Positions 43,611 through 54,808 of a stretch of DNA of 64,000 nt are shown here, in pieces. Each line of letters starts with the position of its first letter. Within the stretch, counting starts at the first letter, position 1. The position numbers were made by a program, and so were the translations under genes. Below the pieces are notes generated by a model. It was not told the origin of the DNA. It worked only from the letters and a program-made list of their open reading frames with translations, and did not search any database. Origin of the DNA: Rhodospirillaceae bacterium (GTDB lineage: Bacteria > Pseudomonadota > Alphaproteobacteria > UBA8366); contig PBOR01000040.1 in the NCBI GenBank assembly GCA_002724395.1, positions 1 through 64,000 of the forward strand. The letters are read 5' to 3'.

Positions 43611-44495
43611 GTGGGCGCTTTATACAAGGAATTAGAAGGCGGCGTTCCCCGCCCAGGAGAATCTCCAGAAGAGTGCGTGGCACGCATTCAAAATGCGGCT
43701 GAGAAAATCATTACACCGTGCGGCGATGGCGACCTCATTTGGCATGTGTGGGGCGAAGGCGAACCGTTGGTATTATTGCACGGCAACCACGGCAGTTGGA
43801 CCCATTGGATTAAGAATATACCGTTTTTTGCCGAGCGTTATCGGGTGCTTGTGCCTGATGCTCCGGGTCTTGGCAATTCGGCCGTACCGCCCGAACCGCA
43901 TACTATGGATGAGATGGCAGCAATCGTGAATGCGGGGCTTGATGTCATAATTCCACGCAAGGCTTTCCATATGGCGGGCTTTTCCTATGGCAGCACGCTG
44001 GGTGGCTATATGGCTATCAAACTAACTGGTCGGCTTAAGAGCTTCGGTATGATTGGATCTGCGCGCTTGACCGGCCAACGGACTATGGTTGAAGGGCTGA
44101 TCAATTGGAAACGTCTTGAGACGGAAGCAGAGAGAATTGAAGCCCATCGCCATAATCTCGGGGTCGTTATGCTGAGCGATAAATCTAAGGTGGATGATTT
44201 GGCCCTATATCTGCAGTGCAACAACGCCCCTCGGGCGCGGGTTAAATCTCATAAATTTGTGCGCCGTCTTACTTTGCCTGAGATCGTAAAAGAAATTGAA
44301 GCGCCGATTTGCGTTTATTGGGGTACGAAGGATCAATATTACCCTTTTTATCTATCGGCTTATGAAGAACAAATCACCGCTCGGCATATCAGCGTCGAGA
44401 CCGATACCATTGAAGGCGCAGGCCATTGGGCGAATTATGAAAGTACTGATGAGATGAACGCGAAACTAGCAGCCTTTTTTGAATCCAATGATTAA
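43611..44495 (+). CDS. Alpha/beta hydrolase, array copy 4
   Basis: Fourth paralog, 294 residues, GTG start with AAGGAT upstream. Motifs: VPRPGESPEECVARI extension, TPCGDGDLIWHVWGEG, LHGNHGSWTHWIKNIP, nucleophile Ser125 in GFSYGS, Asp in WGTKDQYYP, His in GAGHWANYE. All catalytic residues are intact, as in the other three, so none of the copies looks inactive. It is followed 27 bp later by the ABC exporter gene on the same strand. Confidence 0.87.
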   Translation: MGALYKELEGGVPRPGESPEECVARIQNAAEKIITPCGDGDLIWHVWGEGEPLVLLHGNHGSWTHWIKNIPFFAERYRVLVPDAPGLGNSAVPPEPHTMDEMAAIVNAGLDVIIPRKAFHMAGFSYGSTLGGYMAIKLTGRLKSFGMIGSARLTGQRTMVEGLINWKRLETEAERIEAHRHNLGVVMLSDKSKVDDLALYLQCNNAPRARVKSHKFVRRLTLPEIVKEIEAPICVYWGTKDQYYPFYLSAYEEQITARHISVETDTIEGAGHWANYESTDEMNAKLAAFFESND

Positions 44496-44522
44496 TGCGT
44501 CCATGCGCACTATACTAATCTA

Positions 44523-47500
44523 ATGTATTTCGACCCGAAACTTTGGCCATTCACAAAAGGTGTGCGTTTGCGCATTGCCTCAGCGGTGTTAGTGGGCCTT
44601 CTGGCAGCCGCTGTCGGTATTGGTCGATTAGCGTTGTTGGGCTGGTTGTTGGGTCAGGTGTGGCGCGGCACATCCTTCGATCAATTGATTCTGCCCTTTG
44701 GCATTGTGGCTGCCATTATGCTGCTGCGCGGCTGGCTGGAATATTGGCGCAACATGGTTGCCCATAAAACAGCCTCTATTGTGCAGCTCCATATTAGAGA
44801 ATTGCTCTACAACAAGGTCGTCGAATTGGGGCCGGCTCATTTTAGTCATGAGCGAACCGGCGCAGTGATCGTCGCAATGATCGACGGCGTCGAGCAGTTG
44901 GAAACCTATTTTGGCCAATATATTCCGCAGCTCTGTATTGCGACGTTAACACCCATCGGCATTTTCGCCTTTGTTGCATTTCTCGATTTGCCGGTGGCCA
45001 GTGTCATGCTAGCCGCAGCCTTGGTGACATTGCTGGGGCCGCAAGTTTTTCATCGCATGGAGGGCGGCAATGCGCGTACGCGTTCAATAGCGTTCAAAGC
45101 GTTTGCTGCAGAGTTCCTCGATGCGGTGCAAGGCTTGGGTACGTTGAAAGCTTTTGGTCAAGCCAAGGCGCGGGCCAATGTGTTGGCGGTCAAGGCGCGA
45201 GACCTTTTGCGGAGTACCATGTGGGTACTGGCGACGAACCAGATTGCGCGTGGGTTGACCGATGCGGGCATCACTATCGGTGTGGCGGCCACATTGTCGC
45301 TCGGCGCTTACCGTTTGGTCGACGGTCAGATGTCCCTCACGGCGCTCCTGATGATCCTGATGATGGGTACCGAAGCCTATCGTCCGCTGCGGGAAATGCG
45401 TTCCATGCTCCATGCGGGCATGAACGGGCGTTCGGCTGCCGAAACCATGATGGGCTTGTTAGATGCGGAGCCGGTAGTGAAAGAGATGCCTGCCGTCACA
45501 TCGGCAGGTCCTCTGGAGCCGACCATTCAGTTCGATAATGTGAGTTTTGCCTATCCAGGCGCTCGGCGGCGGGCCCATGAGGGGCTCGATTTCACGGTGA
45601 AAAAAGGCGAACGCATTGGCGTTGTCGGGCCGTCTGGTTGCGGTAAGTCGACGGTGGTGAAGCTCTTACTGCGCCAGTACGACCCCACGTCGGGCACAAT
45701 CCGGCTGGGCGGTAAGGATCTACGGGATCTCAGTTTTGCCGATCTTCGCAGTCAGATGGCAGTGGTTAATCAGGACACCTATCTCTTTCACGGCACCGTT
45801 GAGGACAATATTCGTCTTGGCAAACCGTGCGCGACGGATGACGAGTTGCAGGCGGCAGCGAAATCCGCAAATGCCCACGAATTTATTGATCGCTTGCCGC
45901 AAGGGTATGAAACCGTCATCGGCGAACGCGGTATTCGGCTTTCAGGTGGCCAACGCCAACGTATCGCGATCGCCCGGGCACTGCTGCGTGATTCGCCGAT
46001 ACTCGTGCTGGATGAAGCGTTGTCGTCGGTTGATGCAGAGAATGAAGCGGTGATCCAAGATGCACTCGACCGATTGATGAAGGGCAGAACAGTACTGATT
46101 TTTGCCCACCGGCTTTCAAGTGTCATCGATGCTGACCGAATTTTGGTGTTGGAAGATGGCTGTGTCGCCGAAGAAGGCGCCCATCATAGTTTGCTTGCCT
46201 CAGCCGGCACCTATCATAAACTTATGGCGGACCAGGCGAATGAGTGGTCTGGTGGCGCTGCAGGTATCACTGATACACTTATCGAAGATAGCAAGGGCAG
46301 GCCGGCGGTCCTGGCGTCGGATGATGCTATTCGGTTGGCTGAAGGGGAAGCCGAACGCGAGCCGACCGACGCGATTTTACGCGCCGATAGTATGGGCTGG
46401 GCCGCGGTGTTTCGTGAACTGCTCAAGTTTTCTGGGCCGTGGCGTACGCAATTGACGGCGACCTTTATTTTGGGTGTCGCGCGGGTTTGCGCCTTTATCG
46501 GCGTGGGCGCTGTCGGGGCTTTGGCCGTTGGCGCGGTAAAGCGCGGCGAGCCGTTTGAAAATCTCTTGATTTGGCTGGCCGTTCTGGCGCCCGCGGCAGG
46601 AATTCTTCATTGGTTGGAAAGCTGGCTTGCCCATGATTTTGCGTATCGCATGCTGGCAGAAATGCGCATTCAGTTGTTTGAAAAACTGGAAGCACTCGCC
46701 CCGTCTTATTTACTGCGGCGGCGAACTGGTGACCTTGTGGGGATGGCGACCCAAGATGTGGAGACAGTAGAGTATTTCTTCGCCCACACCATCGCGCCTG
46801 CTTTTGTTGCCATCCTCGTACCGTCGGTGGTGTTCACCCTGTTGTTGGCTGAAGGGTGGTCATTGGCGTTGGCTTTGAGCCCGTTTCTTGTCTGGGTGGC
46901 GCTTAGCCCGTTCTTGATGCGAAAGCGGATCGATCGGTTGGCGTCTCGGGCGCGTGAAGTGTTGGGCAATCTTAATGCACACGCGGTGGATACGGTGCAG
47001 GGGTTAGCAGAAGTGGCGGCTTTCCAGGACGAGCGGCGACGGGGTCAGGATTTTCTTGCTAAAGTGCGCGAGCATCATTCGGTGCGGCTGCCGTTTTTCA
47101 GTGATATGACCGGTCAAATGGCGATGCTGGAGACGGCGACCGGCTTGGGTGGTCTCGCAGTGGTTATCACAGGTGCACATTTGGTCACCACGGGTCAGCT
47201 TGAGGCAACGACATTGCCGTTGCTGACGATCCTTGCCATGGCGTCGTTTCTGCCCATTTCCGAGATCGCCAATATTGGTCGCCAATTGGCTGACACGCTG
47301 GGCTCGACGCGCCGTCTTTATGCGGTGCATGGCGAGCCGGTGGACGTCACCGATGGCATCGGGGTGAACGCCCGCGCGAAACCCGGTGGCGTTACGTTGG
47401 CAATGGAGAATGTGTCTTTCCGTTATTACGGGCGCGCCGCCAGTGCGCTCCATAATGTGACGCTTGAAGTGCCCGCTGGCCAAACGGCAGCATTGGTTGG

Positions 47501-48137
47501 ACCCTCCGGTGCGGGGAAGAGCACGACCGCCCATCTGTTTATGCGGTTTTGGGACCCCGAAGCGGGTTCCGTCTCGCTGGATGGGCAGGATTTGCGCGAT
47601 TTTGAATTGGATGATCTACGCCAACGCATCGCCTTGGTTGCGCAGGATACGTATCTTTTCAATGACACGCTCAAAGCCAATATTTTGATCGCCAAGCCTG
47701 ATGCTACAGCTGAGGAAGTTGATGCAGCGGTGCAGCGCGCTGCATTATCAGATTTTGTCGCAACGCTGCCCGACGGTCTTGACGCGCCGGTCGGCGAACG
47801 CGGCATGCAACTTTCTGGTGGTCAACGCCAACGCGTCGCCATTGCTCGTGCGTTCCTGAAGGATGCCCCGGTGTTGGTGTTGGACGAAGCCACAAGCCAT
47901 TTGGATGCGGTTAGTGAGGCTGCGGTGCGTTCCGCGCTAGAGGACTTAATGGCTGACCGCACAACGCTAGTCATTGCCCACCGGCTTTCGACGATCCGCA
48001 ACGCGGATGTCATTGTTGTTTTGAAAGACGGCCAAGTGGCGGAAACAGGCACACATGAAGCGCTGGTCGCCAAAGGCGGCCTTTACGCGAAGCTGGTATC
48101 TCGTCAAATGTCCGGTGCGGAGAAGGTTGCAGAGTGA
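44523..48137 (+). CDS. Double-length ABC exporter (two TMD-NBD halves in one chain)
   Basis: 1204 residues built as membrane domain, ATPase, membrane domain, ATPase. First ATPase: Walker A GPSGCGKST near 370, signature LSGGQRQRIAIARA, Walker B ILVLDEALSSVD. Second: GPSGAGKST near 992, LSGGQRQRVAIARA, VLVLDEATSHLD. Both have the catalytic glutamate, so both sites should be active. The two halves resemble the CydD/CydC-type and lipid/peptide exporters that are normally separate genes. Codons look more GC-rich than the first 40 kb. It follows the hydrolase array and could export a product or toxic intermediate; this is inference. Confidence 0.9.
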   Translation: MYFDPKLWPFTKGVRLRIASAVLVGLLAAAVGIGRLALLGWLLGQVWRGTSFDQLILPFGIVAAIMLLRGWLEYWRNMVAHKTASIVQLHIRELLYNKVVELGPAHFSHERTGAVIVAMIDGVEQLETYFGQYIPQLCIATLTPIGIFAFVAFLDLPVASVMLAAALVTLLGPQVFHRMEGGNARTRSIAFKAFAAEFLDAVQGLGTLKAFGQAKARANVLAVKARDLLRSTMWVLATNQIARGLTDAGITIGVAATLSLGAYRLVDGQMSLTALLMILMMGTEAYRPLREMRSMLHAGMNGRSAAETMMGLLDAEPVVKEMPAVTSAGPLEPTIQFDNVSFAYPGARRRAHEGLDFTVKKGERIGVVGPSGCGKSTVVKLLLRQYDPTSGTIRLGGKDLRDLSFADLRSQMAVVNQDTYLFHGTVEDNIRLGKPCATDDELQAAAKSANAHEFIDRLPQGYETVIGERGIRLSGGQRQRIAIARALLRDSPILVLDEALSSVDAENEAVIQDALDRLMKGRTVLIFAHRLSSVIDADRILVLEDGCVAEEGAHHSLLASAGTYHKLMADQANEWSGGAAGITDTLIEDSKGRPAVLASDDAIRLAEGEAEREPTDAILRADSMGWAAVFRELLKFSGPWRTQLTATFILGVARVCAFIGVGAVGALAVGAVKRGEPFENLLIWLAVLAPAAGILHWLESWLAHDFAYRMLAEMRIQLFEKLEALAPSYLLRRRTGDLVGMATQDVETVEYFFAHTIAPAFVAILVPSVVFTLLLAEGWSLALALSPFLVWVALSPFLMRKRIDRLASRAREVLGNLNAHAVDTVQGLAEVAAFQDERRRGQDFLAKVREHHSVRLPFFSDMTGQMAMLETATGLGGLAVVITGAHLVTTGQLEATTLPLLTILAMASFLPISEIANIGRQLADTLGSTRRLYAVHGEPVDVTDGIGVNARAKPGGVTLAMENVSFRYYGRAASALHNVTLEVPAGQTAALVGPSGAGKSTTAHLFMRFWDPEAGSVSLDGQDLRDFELDDLRQRIALVAQDTYLFNDTLKANILIAKPDATAEEVDAAVQRAALSDFVATLPDGLDAPVGERGMQLSGGQRQRVAIARAFLKDAPVLVLDEATSHLDAVSEAAVRSALEDLMADRTTLVIAHRLSTIRNADVIVVLKDGQVAETGTHEALVAKGGLYAKLVSRQMSGAEKVAE

Positions 48138-48344
48138 TTAGCCCTGAAGCATTGCTGCCATGAGGCGGTGAATGATCACCGGGATCGTGATCCAGTAGAC
48201 AACGAGAAAAATCTTCTCGCCCCGTTCATGTTTAAGGCCGAGTTTCTGAGCGAGCAAATTTGGGACGTTAGGTTTCCAAAAGCAAAAGCCGATGATGGTG
48301 GCTATGGCGAGAAGATAGGGGAGCGTTATCCAGGTGAAGGTCAT
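48138..48344 (-). CDS. Small membrane protein, unknown
   Basis: A 68-residue ORF with two hydrophobic segments (ITLPYLLAIATIIGFCFW and FLVVYWITIPVIIHRLMAA) joined by a basic loop. Not recognised. Its stop abuts the ABC exporter stop with no gap. The membrane-protein character favours it over a 71-residue ORF on the other strand. No good SD site precedes the ATG, so expression is uncertain. Confidence 0.5.
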   Translation of the reverse strand: MTFTWITLPYLLAIATIIGFCFWKPNVPNLLAQKLGLKHERGEKIFLVVYWITIPVIIHRLMAAMLQG

Positions 48345-48474
48345 AGGCGCGATTTAGCAAGAACCGTCTTCCGGAACAAGTGACCGATTTGGATCAAAAT
48401 ACCGGTCTTGCGCCCAAGCCCAACTCCGGGTGTAATCAAGCCTTGTAAACAAAGATAAAAATTGGGAGGTGTTA

Positions 48475-49962
<1,488 letters not shown>

Positions 49963-50028
49963 CGCAAATCTCGCGCGGCGTCGCCGCGACAGCATATTTG
50001 CCTAATGATAATCAGAAGAGAGGAAAAA

Positions 50029-51408
50029 ATGGCTCAACTCGCATTCGAACAACCAGAAGCCCAAGGGCTGACAGCGAAATTGGCAAGGCATGCCGCTGAT
50101 TTGAATTTCAAGGACTTACCCGACGACGTGATTTCCATCGCGCGGTGTTGTTTTATCGATTGGCTTGGGGTGACGCTTGCGGCGCATGATGACCCGATTA
50201 CCGACATGTTGGTGACGGAGGCCAAAGAGCAGGGGGGTAATCGTCAAGCAACGGTCATTGGTAATGGTTTGCAAACATCGGTTTCGCAAGCCGCCTTGAT
50301 TAACGGCACTGTTAGCCACGCGCTAGATTACGACGATGTTAACCTCAACATGATCGGCCATCCATCCGTGATCACCTTTGCGGCCATGCTCGGTGTCGCC
50401 GAACGTGATGGTTGTTCCGGTGAAGATTTCATTACAGCCTTTGTAGCGGGAACCGAAATCGGGTGCCGCATCGGGAAACAATTAATGGGTGAATCCCACT
50501 ATCAAAAAGGCTGGCATATGACCGGCACCGCAGGCACTTTTGCCGCTACCGCATCGGCGGGCAATCTCATGGGGCTGGATAGGGATACCATGACAACCGC
50601 CTTCGGTATTGCCGCCAGCCAGGCAGCGGGGCTCAAGAGCAATTTCGGTACCATGTGCAAGCCCATGCATGCGGGTAAGGCGTGCCAGAACGGTTTATTT
50701 GCGGCTTCTATGGCCAAGCGTGGCTGGACGAGTAATCCGGAAATTCTTGAATGTGTGCAAGGGTTTGGGGATACGCAAACCGGTGCTTTTACACCGGACT
50801 TAGCGCTTGATGGGCTGGGTGAGCGCTTCATGACTCGTGGAATGTTGTTCAAGTATCATGCGGCTTGTTACGGCACCCATGCGGCGATTGAAGCGACCCG
50901 TGAACTCCGGGAAAACCATGGCGTGACTCCCGATGACATTGAAGCGGTCGAACTGCACGTGCCGTCCAGTTACTTTAAAATGTGCAACATTCAAGAGCCG
51001 AAGAACGGACTGGAAGGTAAATTCAGTCTGCGCTTTACGACGGCGATGGGATTACTTGGCGAGGATACCGGCCGCATGGATAGTTATTCCAAGGCTAAAT
51101 GCGAACACCCCGCGCTCGTTGCGATGCGTGACCGTATCCAGGTGGTCGCGAATGACGATCTAGAGCACGATCATGCGGTTGCCGATATCTGGCTCACCAG
51201 GAAAGACGGTGTGGTCATTCAACAGGGTGGCAATGTTCACGACCCCGAAAGCGACCAGGGCCGACAATGGTCGCGTTTGGTTGAGAAATTCCAGGGATTG
51301 GCCGATCCAGTCATCGGCGCTGACAAGGCCGGTCAGATCATCGAACAGGTTGCTAAGTTGGAGACGTTGGATAAGGTCGGTCCAATCGCTGAATTGGCTG
51401 TGAAATAG
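50029..51408 (+). CDS. MmgE/PrpD family protein
   Basis: A 459-residue member of the 2-methylcitrate dehydratase/cis-aconitate decarboxylase fold. Typical boxes: FIDWLGVTLAAHDDP, NGTVSHALDYDDVN, GHPSV, GTEIGCRIG, KPMHAGKACQNGLFAA and KYHAACYGTHAAIEA. The family also includes uncharacterised hydro-lyases acting on citrate-like acids. From ATG 50029, after GAGAGG, rather than the ORF-track start at 50005. It lies 66 bp from the aldehyde dehydrogenase and 33 bp from the Ggt-like gene, probably in one transcript. Confidence 0.9.
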   Translation: MAQLAFEQPEAQGLTAKLARHAADLNFKDLPDDVISIARCCFIDWLGVTLAAHDDPITDMLVTEAKEQGGNRQATVIGNGLQTSVSQAALINGTVSHALDYDDVNLNMIGHPSVITFAAMLGVAERDGCSGEDFITAFVAGTEIGCRIGKQLMGESHYQKGWHMTGTAGTFAATASAGNLMGLDRDTMTTAFGIAASQAAGLKSNFGTMCKPMHAGKACQNGLFAASMAKRGWTSNPEILECVQGFGDTQTGAFTPDLALDGLGERFMTRGMLFKYHAACYGTHAAIEATRELRENHGVTPDDIEAVELHVPSSYFKMCNIQEPKNGLEGKFSLRFTTAMGLLGEDTGRMDSYSKAKCEHPALVAMRDRIQVVANDDLEHDHAVADIWLTRKDGVVIQQGGNVHDPESDQGRQWSRLVEKFQGLADPVIGADKAGQIIEQVAKLETLDKVGPIAELAVK

Positions 51409-51441
51409 GTCCGTACAAAGGCCTTAAAACAGGAGAGAGAC

Positions 51442-53166
51442 ATGCCCGCACCACATCGAGCCCGCGCGCTATCAAACCGCTACATGGTGGCGGCTGGAAA
51501 CTACCATGCTGCTTTAGTCGGTATGAATATTCTGGAAGCGGGCGGTAACGCCGTGGATGCGGGGGTGGCCGCGGGCATTGTGCTTGGCGTGACGAACTGT
51601 GATCAAGTGAATTTCGGCGGGGTCGCGCCGATTATGATCCGCATGTCGGAAACCGGCAAAGTAATGACCATCAGCGGTCTGGGTTGGTGGCCGAAGGCAG
51701 CGAATATCGAATATTTCCATGAAAATTTTGACGGCAAGATGCCGCCGGGTCTGATGCGGACGGTGATGCCTGCAGCGCCCGATGCGTGGATTAAAGCGCT
51801 TGAACTCTATGGCACCATGACATTCGGTGAAGTGGTTGCTGGCGCGAAGCGTTTGGCCGGCGATGGCTATCCGGCGACCACACTAAACGGCGAGTTGATG
51901 GCAGCGAACGCCAAGGGGTACGCATCATGGCCATCGAATGCAGAAATATTCTTGCCCGGCGGCAAGCCAACCAAAGCTGGCGATGTCCTCTATCAGCGTG
52001 ATCTGGCAAAGACGATGCAGTACATGGTGGACGAAGAGGCGGCGGCAAAAGGCGGCCGGTTGGAGGGGCTCAAAGCCGCACACGATGCTTTTTATAAGGG
52101 GGATATTGCCGCCACGATTGCGGACTATCATAAGGAAAATGGTGGCTGGGTCACCCGCGAAGATTTAGCGGAGTATGAGTCCGGCCATGAGGAGCCGTAT
52201 ACGGTCGATTTTATGGGCTTTACGGTCTATGGCTGCGGGCCTTGGTGCCAAGGACCAATCATTTTGGAGACGCTTAATATATTGAATGGCGTTGACCTGA
52301 AGTCGATGGGTCATAATTCGCCGGAATATCTTCATACGATCATTGAAGCGCTCAATCTTTCCTATTCGGACCGCCATGTTTATCAGGGTGACCCGCGTTT
52401 TATTGATGTGCCGATGGATGAGCTGCTGGACCAAGCCTATGGCGCGAAACGACGGGCCTTGATCAATCCGAATAAGGCGTTTGGCGAGATGCCACCTGCT
52501 GGAACCCCCGAAGAGCTTGGTATTGCCGGGCGCGGCGGGGTACCGATAGGTTATAAAGCCGAAGGCTATAAGGAAATGGCGGTGGACACGGCCTATGTTT
52601 GCGCGGTCGATAAAGACGGCAATACATTCTCCGCAACGCCGAGCGATGGACAGCATAGTTCTCCAATAATTCCGGGCCTAGGCTTTGTGCCGTCCAATCG
52701 GGGGACTCAGTCCTGGACCGATCCGAATAATCCTGCCTGTCTAGCGCCGGGTAAACGGCCCCGTTTGACTCCGAACCCAGCAATTGCAGTCAAAGAAGGT
52801 GAATGGGTGATGCCGTTCGGATCGCCGGGTAATGATGTTCAGCCACAAGCTATGTTGCAGGTTTTGCTCAATCATCACCTATGGGGCATGGCTCCGTTGG
52901 AGGCGGTTGAAGCGCCTCGGGTTGCCAGCACTAACTTCCCGCGTTCATCGGAGCCACATGACTATTTCGCTGGCCGGTTAAACGCAGAAAGCCGTATCGA
53001 TAGTGCTACATGCGAGGCATTAAATGCTAAAGGCCACGACGTTCAGATGTGGCAGGACTGGGAATGGCGTGCCGGTGCTGTCAGCATGATAAAGTATGAT
53101 CTGACGACTGGTGTTATGGAAGGCGCGGCCGATCCACGTCGGCCCGGACTTGCCTTAGGGGCGTAA
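51442..53166 (+). CDS. Gamma-glutamyltransferase family protein, leaderless
   Basis: An Ntn-hydrolase made as one chain and expected to self-cleave before Thr383 (AVDTAYVCAVDKDGN), the new N-terminal nucleophile of the small subunit. N-terminal landmark: ILEAGGNAVDAGVAAGIVLGV. Oxyanion region TPNPAIAV and GSPGND also fit. There is no signal peptide, unlike periplasmic GGT, so it acts in the cytoplasm, as do oxamate amidohydrolase HpxW and related amidases. The substrate is unknown. An AGGAGAGA site lies upstream. Last gene of the aldehyde dehydrogenase-MmgE/PrpD-Ggt run. Confidence 0.88.
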   Translation: MPAPHRARALSNRYMVAAGNYHAALVGMNILEAGGNAVDAGVAAGIVLGVTNCDQVNFGGVAPIMIRMSETGKVMTISGLGWWPKAANIEYFHENFDGKMPPGLMRTVMPAAPDAWIKALELYGTMTFGEVVAGAKRLAGDGYPATTLNGELMAANAKGYASWPSNAEIFLPGGKPTKAGDVLYQRDLAKTMQYMVDEEAAAKGGRLEGLKAAHDAFYKGDIAATIADYHKENGGWVTREDLAEYESGHEEPYTVDFMGFTVYGCGPWCQGPIILETLNILNGVDLKSMGHNSPEYLHTIIEALNLSYSDRHVYQGDPRFIDVPMDELLDQAYGAKRRALINPNKAFGEMPPAGTPEELGIAGRGGVPIGYKAEGYKEMAVDTAYVCAVDKDGNTFSATPSDGQHSSPIIPGLGFVPSNRGTQSWTDPNNPACLAPGKRPRLTPNPAIAVKEGEWVMPFGSPGNDVQPQAMLQVLLNHHLWGMAPLEAVEAPRVASTNFPRSSEPHDYFAGRLNAESRIDSATCEALNAKGHDVQMWQDWEWRAGAVSMIKYDLTTGVMEGAADPRRPGLALGA

Positions 53167-53264
53167 TTCAAACATTAGGTGGCAGCCGAATTAGCTATCG
53201 CTTATTTGTCGATGGGATTGTGGGCAAGTATATCAAGGCCCGACACTACGGAGCGGAATGCGGT

Positions 53265-54134
53265 CTACCCCGCTGCGTGTCTATCCAATGGACGTGGCGG
53301 CAAACTGGTCGTCGAGCCAAACTGCTTTTGCCAATTACTGACGTCGTAATTGACGAATAGCGGCGGCTGGACAAGTTCGTGGGTAAACTTCCTTCCCTCA
53401 AACGTATAGCGGATGAAGCCTAGTTTTCGCGTCATTCTGAGGCCCCAATTGCCTTTCGATGGGTTAATGAAGGCTGACGATGGAGCCCAGATGAGCCTCG
53501 TACCTTTATGTCGGCTCGAGCGATAGGTGTGCAGGTGTCCGCTCATAAATAATTTCACTTTATGATGGTCGCAAAGATGCATCAGATACTTTCGGCTCTT
53601 GGGCCATATAGCACTGAGCGATTTGCCTTTTTCAGCGGGACCCAACCTATAGAGTGGCTTATGGCTAGCGATGGCAATAGGACACCTATCCGCAGTTTTA
53701 AGAGCCTCTTCTAGCATTTTAATTTGTGCATCTTCGCCTTTTAGTCCGCTTTCCATTAGTTGTGCATTTAGCCCGATAAATCGCCAGCCGGCCCAGTCCT
53801 CAACCCAAAAATCATTGCCAAAGTATTTAATCCAATTATTTCGACCTTTAGGCGTGATCGGTTTTCCGAGGCGCGTGTCTGGCGGTGTCTCGCCTGCATC
53901 ATGATTACCGGGGATCGCTCTCCAGGGTACAGACAGACGGTCCATTTGTTCACGGGCAAAGACGAAATCATCCGGCTGTTTAGGTCCATTGATGCATAGG
54001 TCCCCGGTGATTAGCACCATGTCAGGCATTTCTTCCTTCATTAGGTCGACAAAGACATCCCAATTGTCCTGGAAATATGCATGGCTGCGACTGAGATGAG
54101 TGTCGGAGACTTGGATGAGGCGAAAAGTCGACAT
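53265..54134 (-). CDS. Metallophosphoesterase (calcineurin-like), protein 1
   Basis: A 289-residue cytoplasmic phosphoesterase of the class that includes cyclic-nucleotide phosphodiesterase CpdA. Dinuclear metal motifs: VSDTHLS, ITGDLC, GNHDAGE, ASHKPLY and SGHLHTYR. The ORF track begins at 54200; ATG 54134 (MSTFRLIQV) places the first metal motif correctly near residue 10. Substrate may be a phosphodiester or phosphomonoester. It is divergent from the cupin gene, which leads to two further metallophosphoesterases. Confidence 0.86.
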   Translation of the reverse strand: MSTFRLIQVSDTHLSRSHAYFQDNWDVFVDLMKEEMPDMVLITGDLCINGPKQPDDFVFAREQMDRLSVPWRAIPGNHDAGETPPDTRLGKPITPKGRNNWIKYFGNDFWVEDWAGWRFIGLNAQLMESGLKGEDAQIKMLEEALKTADRCPIAIASHKPLYRLGPAEKGKSLSAIWPKSRKYLMHLCDHHKVKLFMSGHLHTYRSSRHKGTRLIWAPSSAFINPSKGNWGLRMTRKLGFIRYTFEGRKFTHELVQPPLFVNYDVSNWQKQFGSTTSLPPRPLDRHAAG

Positions 54135-54249
54135 TCGATTGATCCTTAGTGGCGAAAGGTTTTCATTTTTAACACGCTCTAGGGCTTTTCCAATTGGCAA
54201 TAAATTAGTTTATGATAAGGAAGATTAATTTTATAAGGGAGAACTAGTG

Positions 54250-54774
54250 ATGGGGCATACGATCGAGAGTTTTAGCACGGCGTGTCACGACATTCTGAAG
54301 GCGGAGCCTAACCCCGCAGGACGTGAAAAAGTTCGTAGTCTGTTAAGCGAAGTTTTGAAAGATGACGAGTTTATTGCCGCGCATTTTGGTCCGGAAAATG
54401 AAGATCCACGTAAGTGCTTGTATGAAGACGAAGAATTGGGATTTTGTATCTTCGCCCATGTTCACACCGGTGCAAAACAAAGCCCGCCCCACGATCATGG
54501 TCCGCAATGGGCAATCTATGGTCAGGCTGAAGGTATTACCGATATGAATGAGTGGGATCTGGTGTCAGCACCGGCTGGTGACACTCCGGGTAAAGTCAAA
54601 CTCAATCGGTCCTATCGTATGGAACGTGGTGATGCATATGTTTATAACGAGCATGATTTGCATTCACCAAAGCGCGAGGCTGCGACCAAGCTAATCAGAA
54701 TTGAAGGGTCTAACCTCGATTTTGTGAAGCGTGACCGGTTTGAGCCAATTGAAGAAGAAGCTGCAGCCAAATAA
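54250..54774 (+). CDS. Cupin-fold protein (cysteine dioxygenase-like superfamily)
   Basis: A 174-residue double-stranded beta-helix protein. The metal-site pattern is seen in PPHDHGPQWAIYGQAEGIT and the later histidine in YNEHDLHSP, like the predicted metal-dependent enzymes of the cysteine dioxygenase superfamily. Substrate unknown. ATG 54250 is preferred over GTG 54247, with AAGGGA upstream. It is 34 bp before the composite metallophosphoesterase gene and co-directional. Confidence 0.75.
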   Translation: MGHTIESFSTACHDILKAEPNPAGREKVRSLLSEVLKDDEFIAAHFGPENEDPRKCLYEDEELGFCIFAHVHTGAKQSPPHDHGPQWAIYGQAEGITDMNEWDLVSAPAGDTPGKVKLNRSYRMERGDAYVYNEHDLHSPKREAATKLIRIEGSNLDFVKRDRFEPIEEEAAAK

Positions 54775-54808
54775 ACCTCAGAATCCTAAGAATTAAAAAG
54801 GTGTGTGG

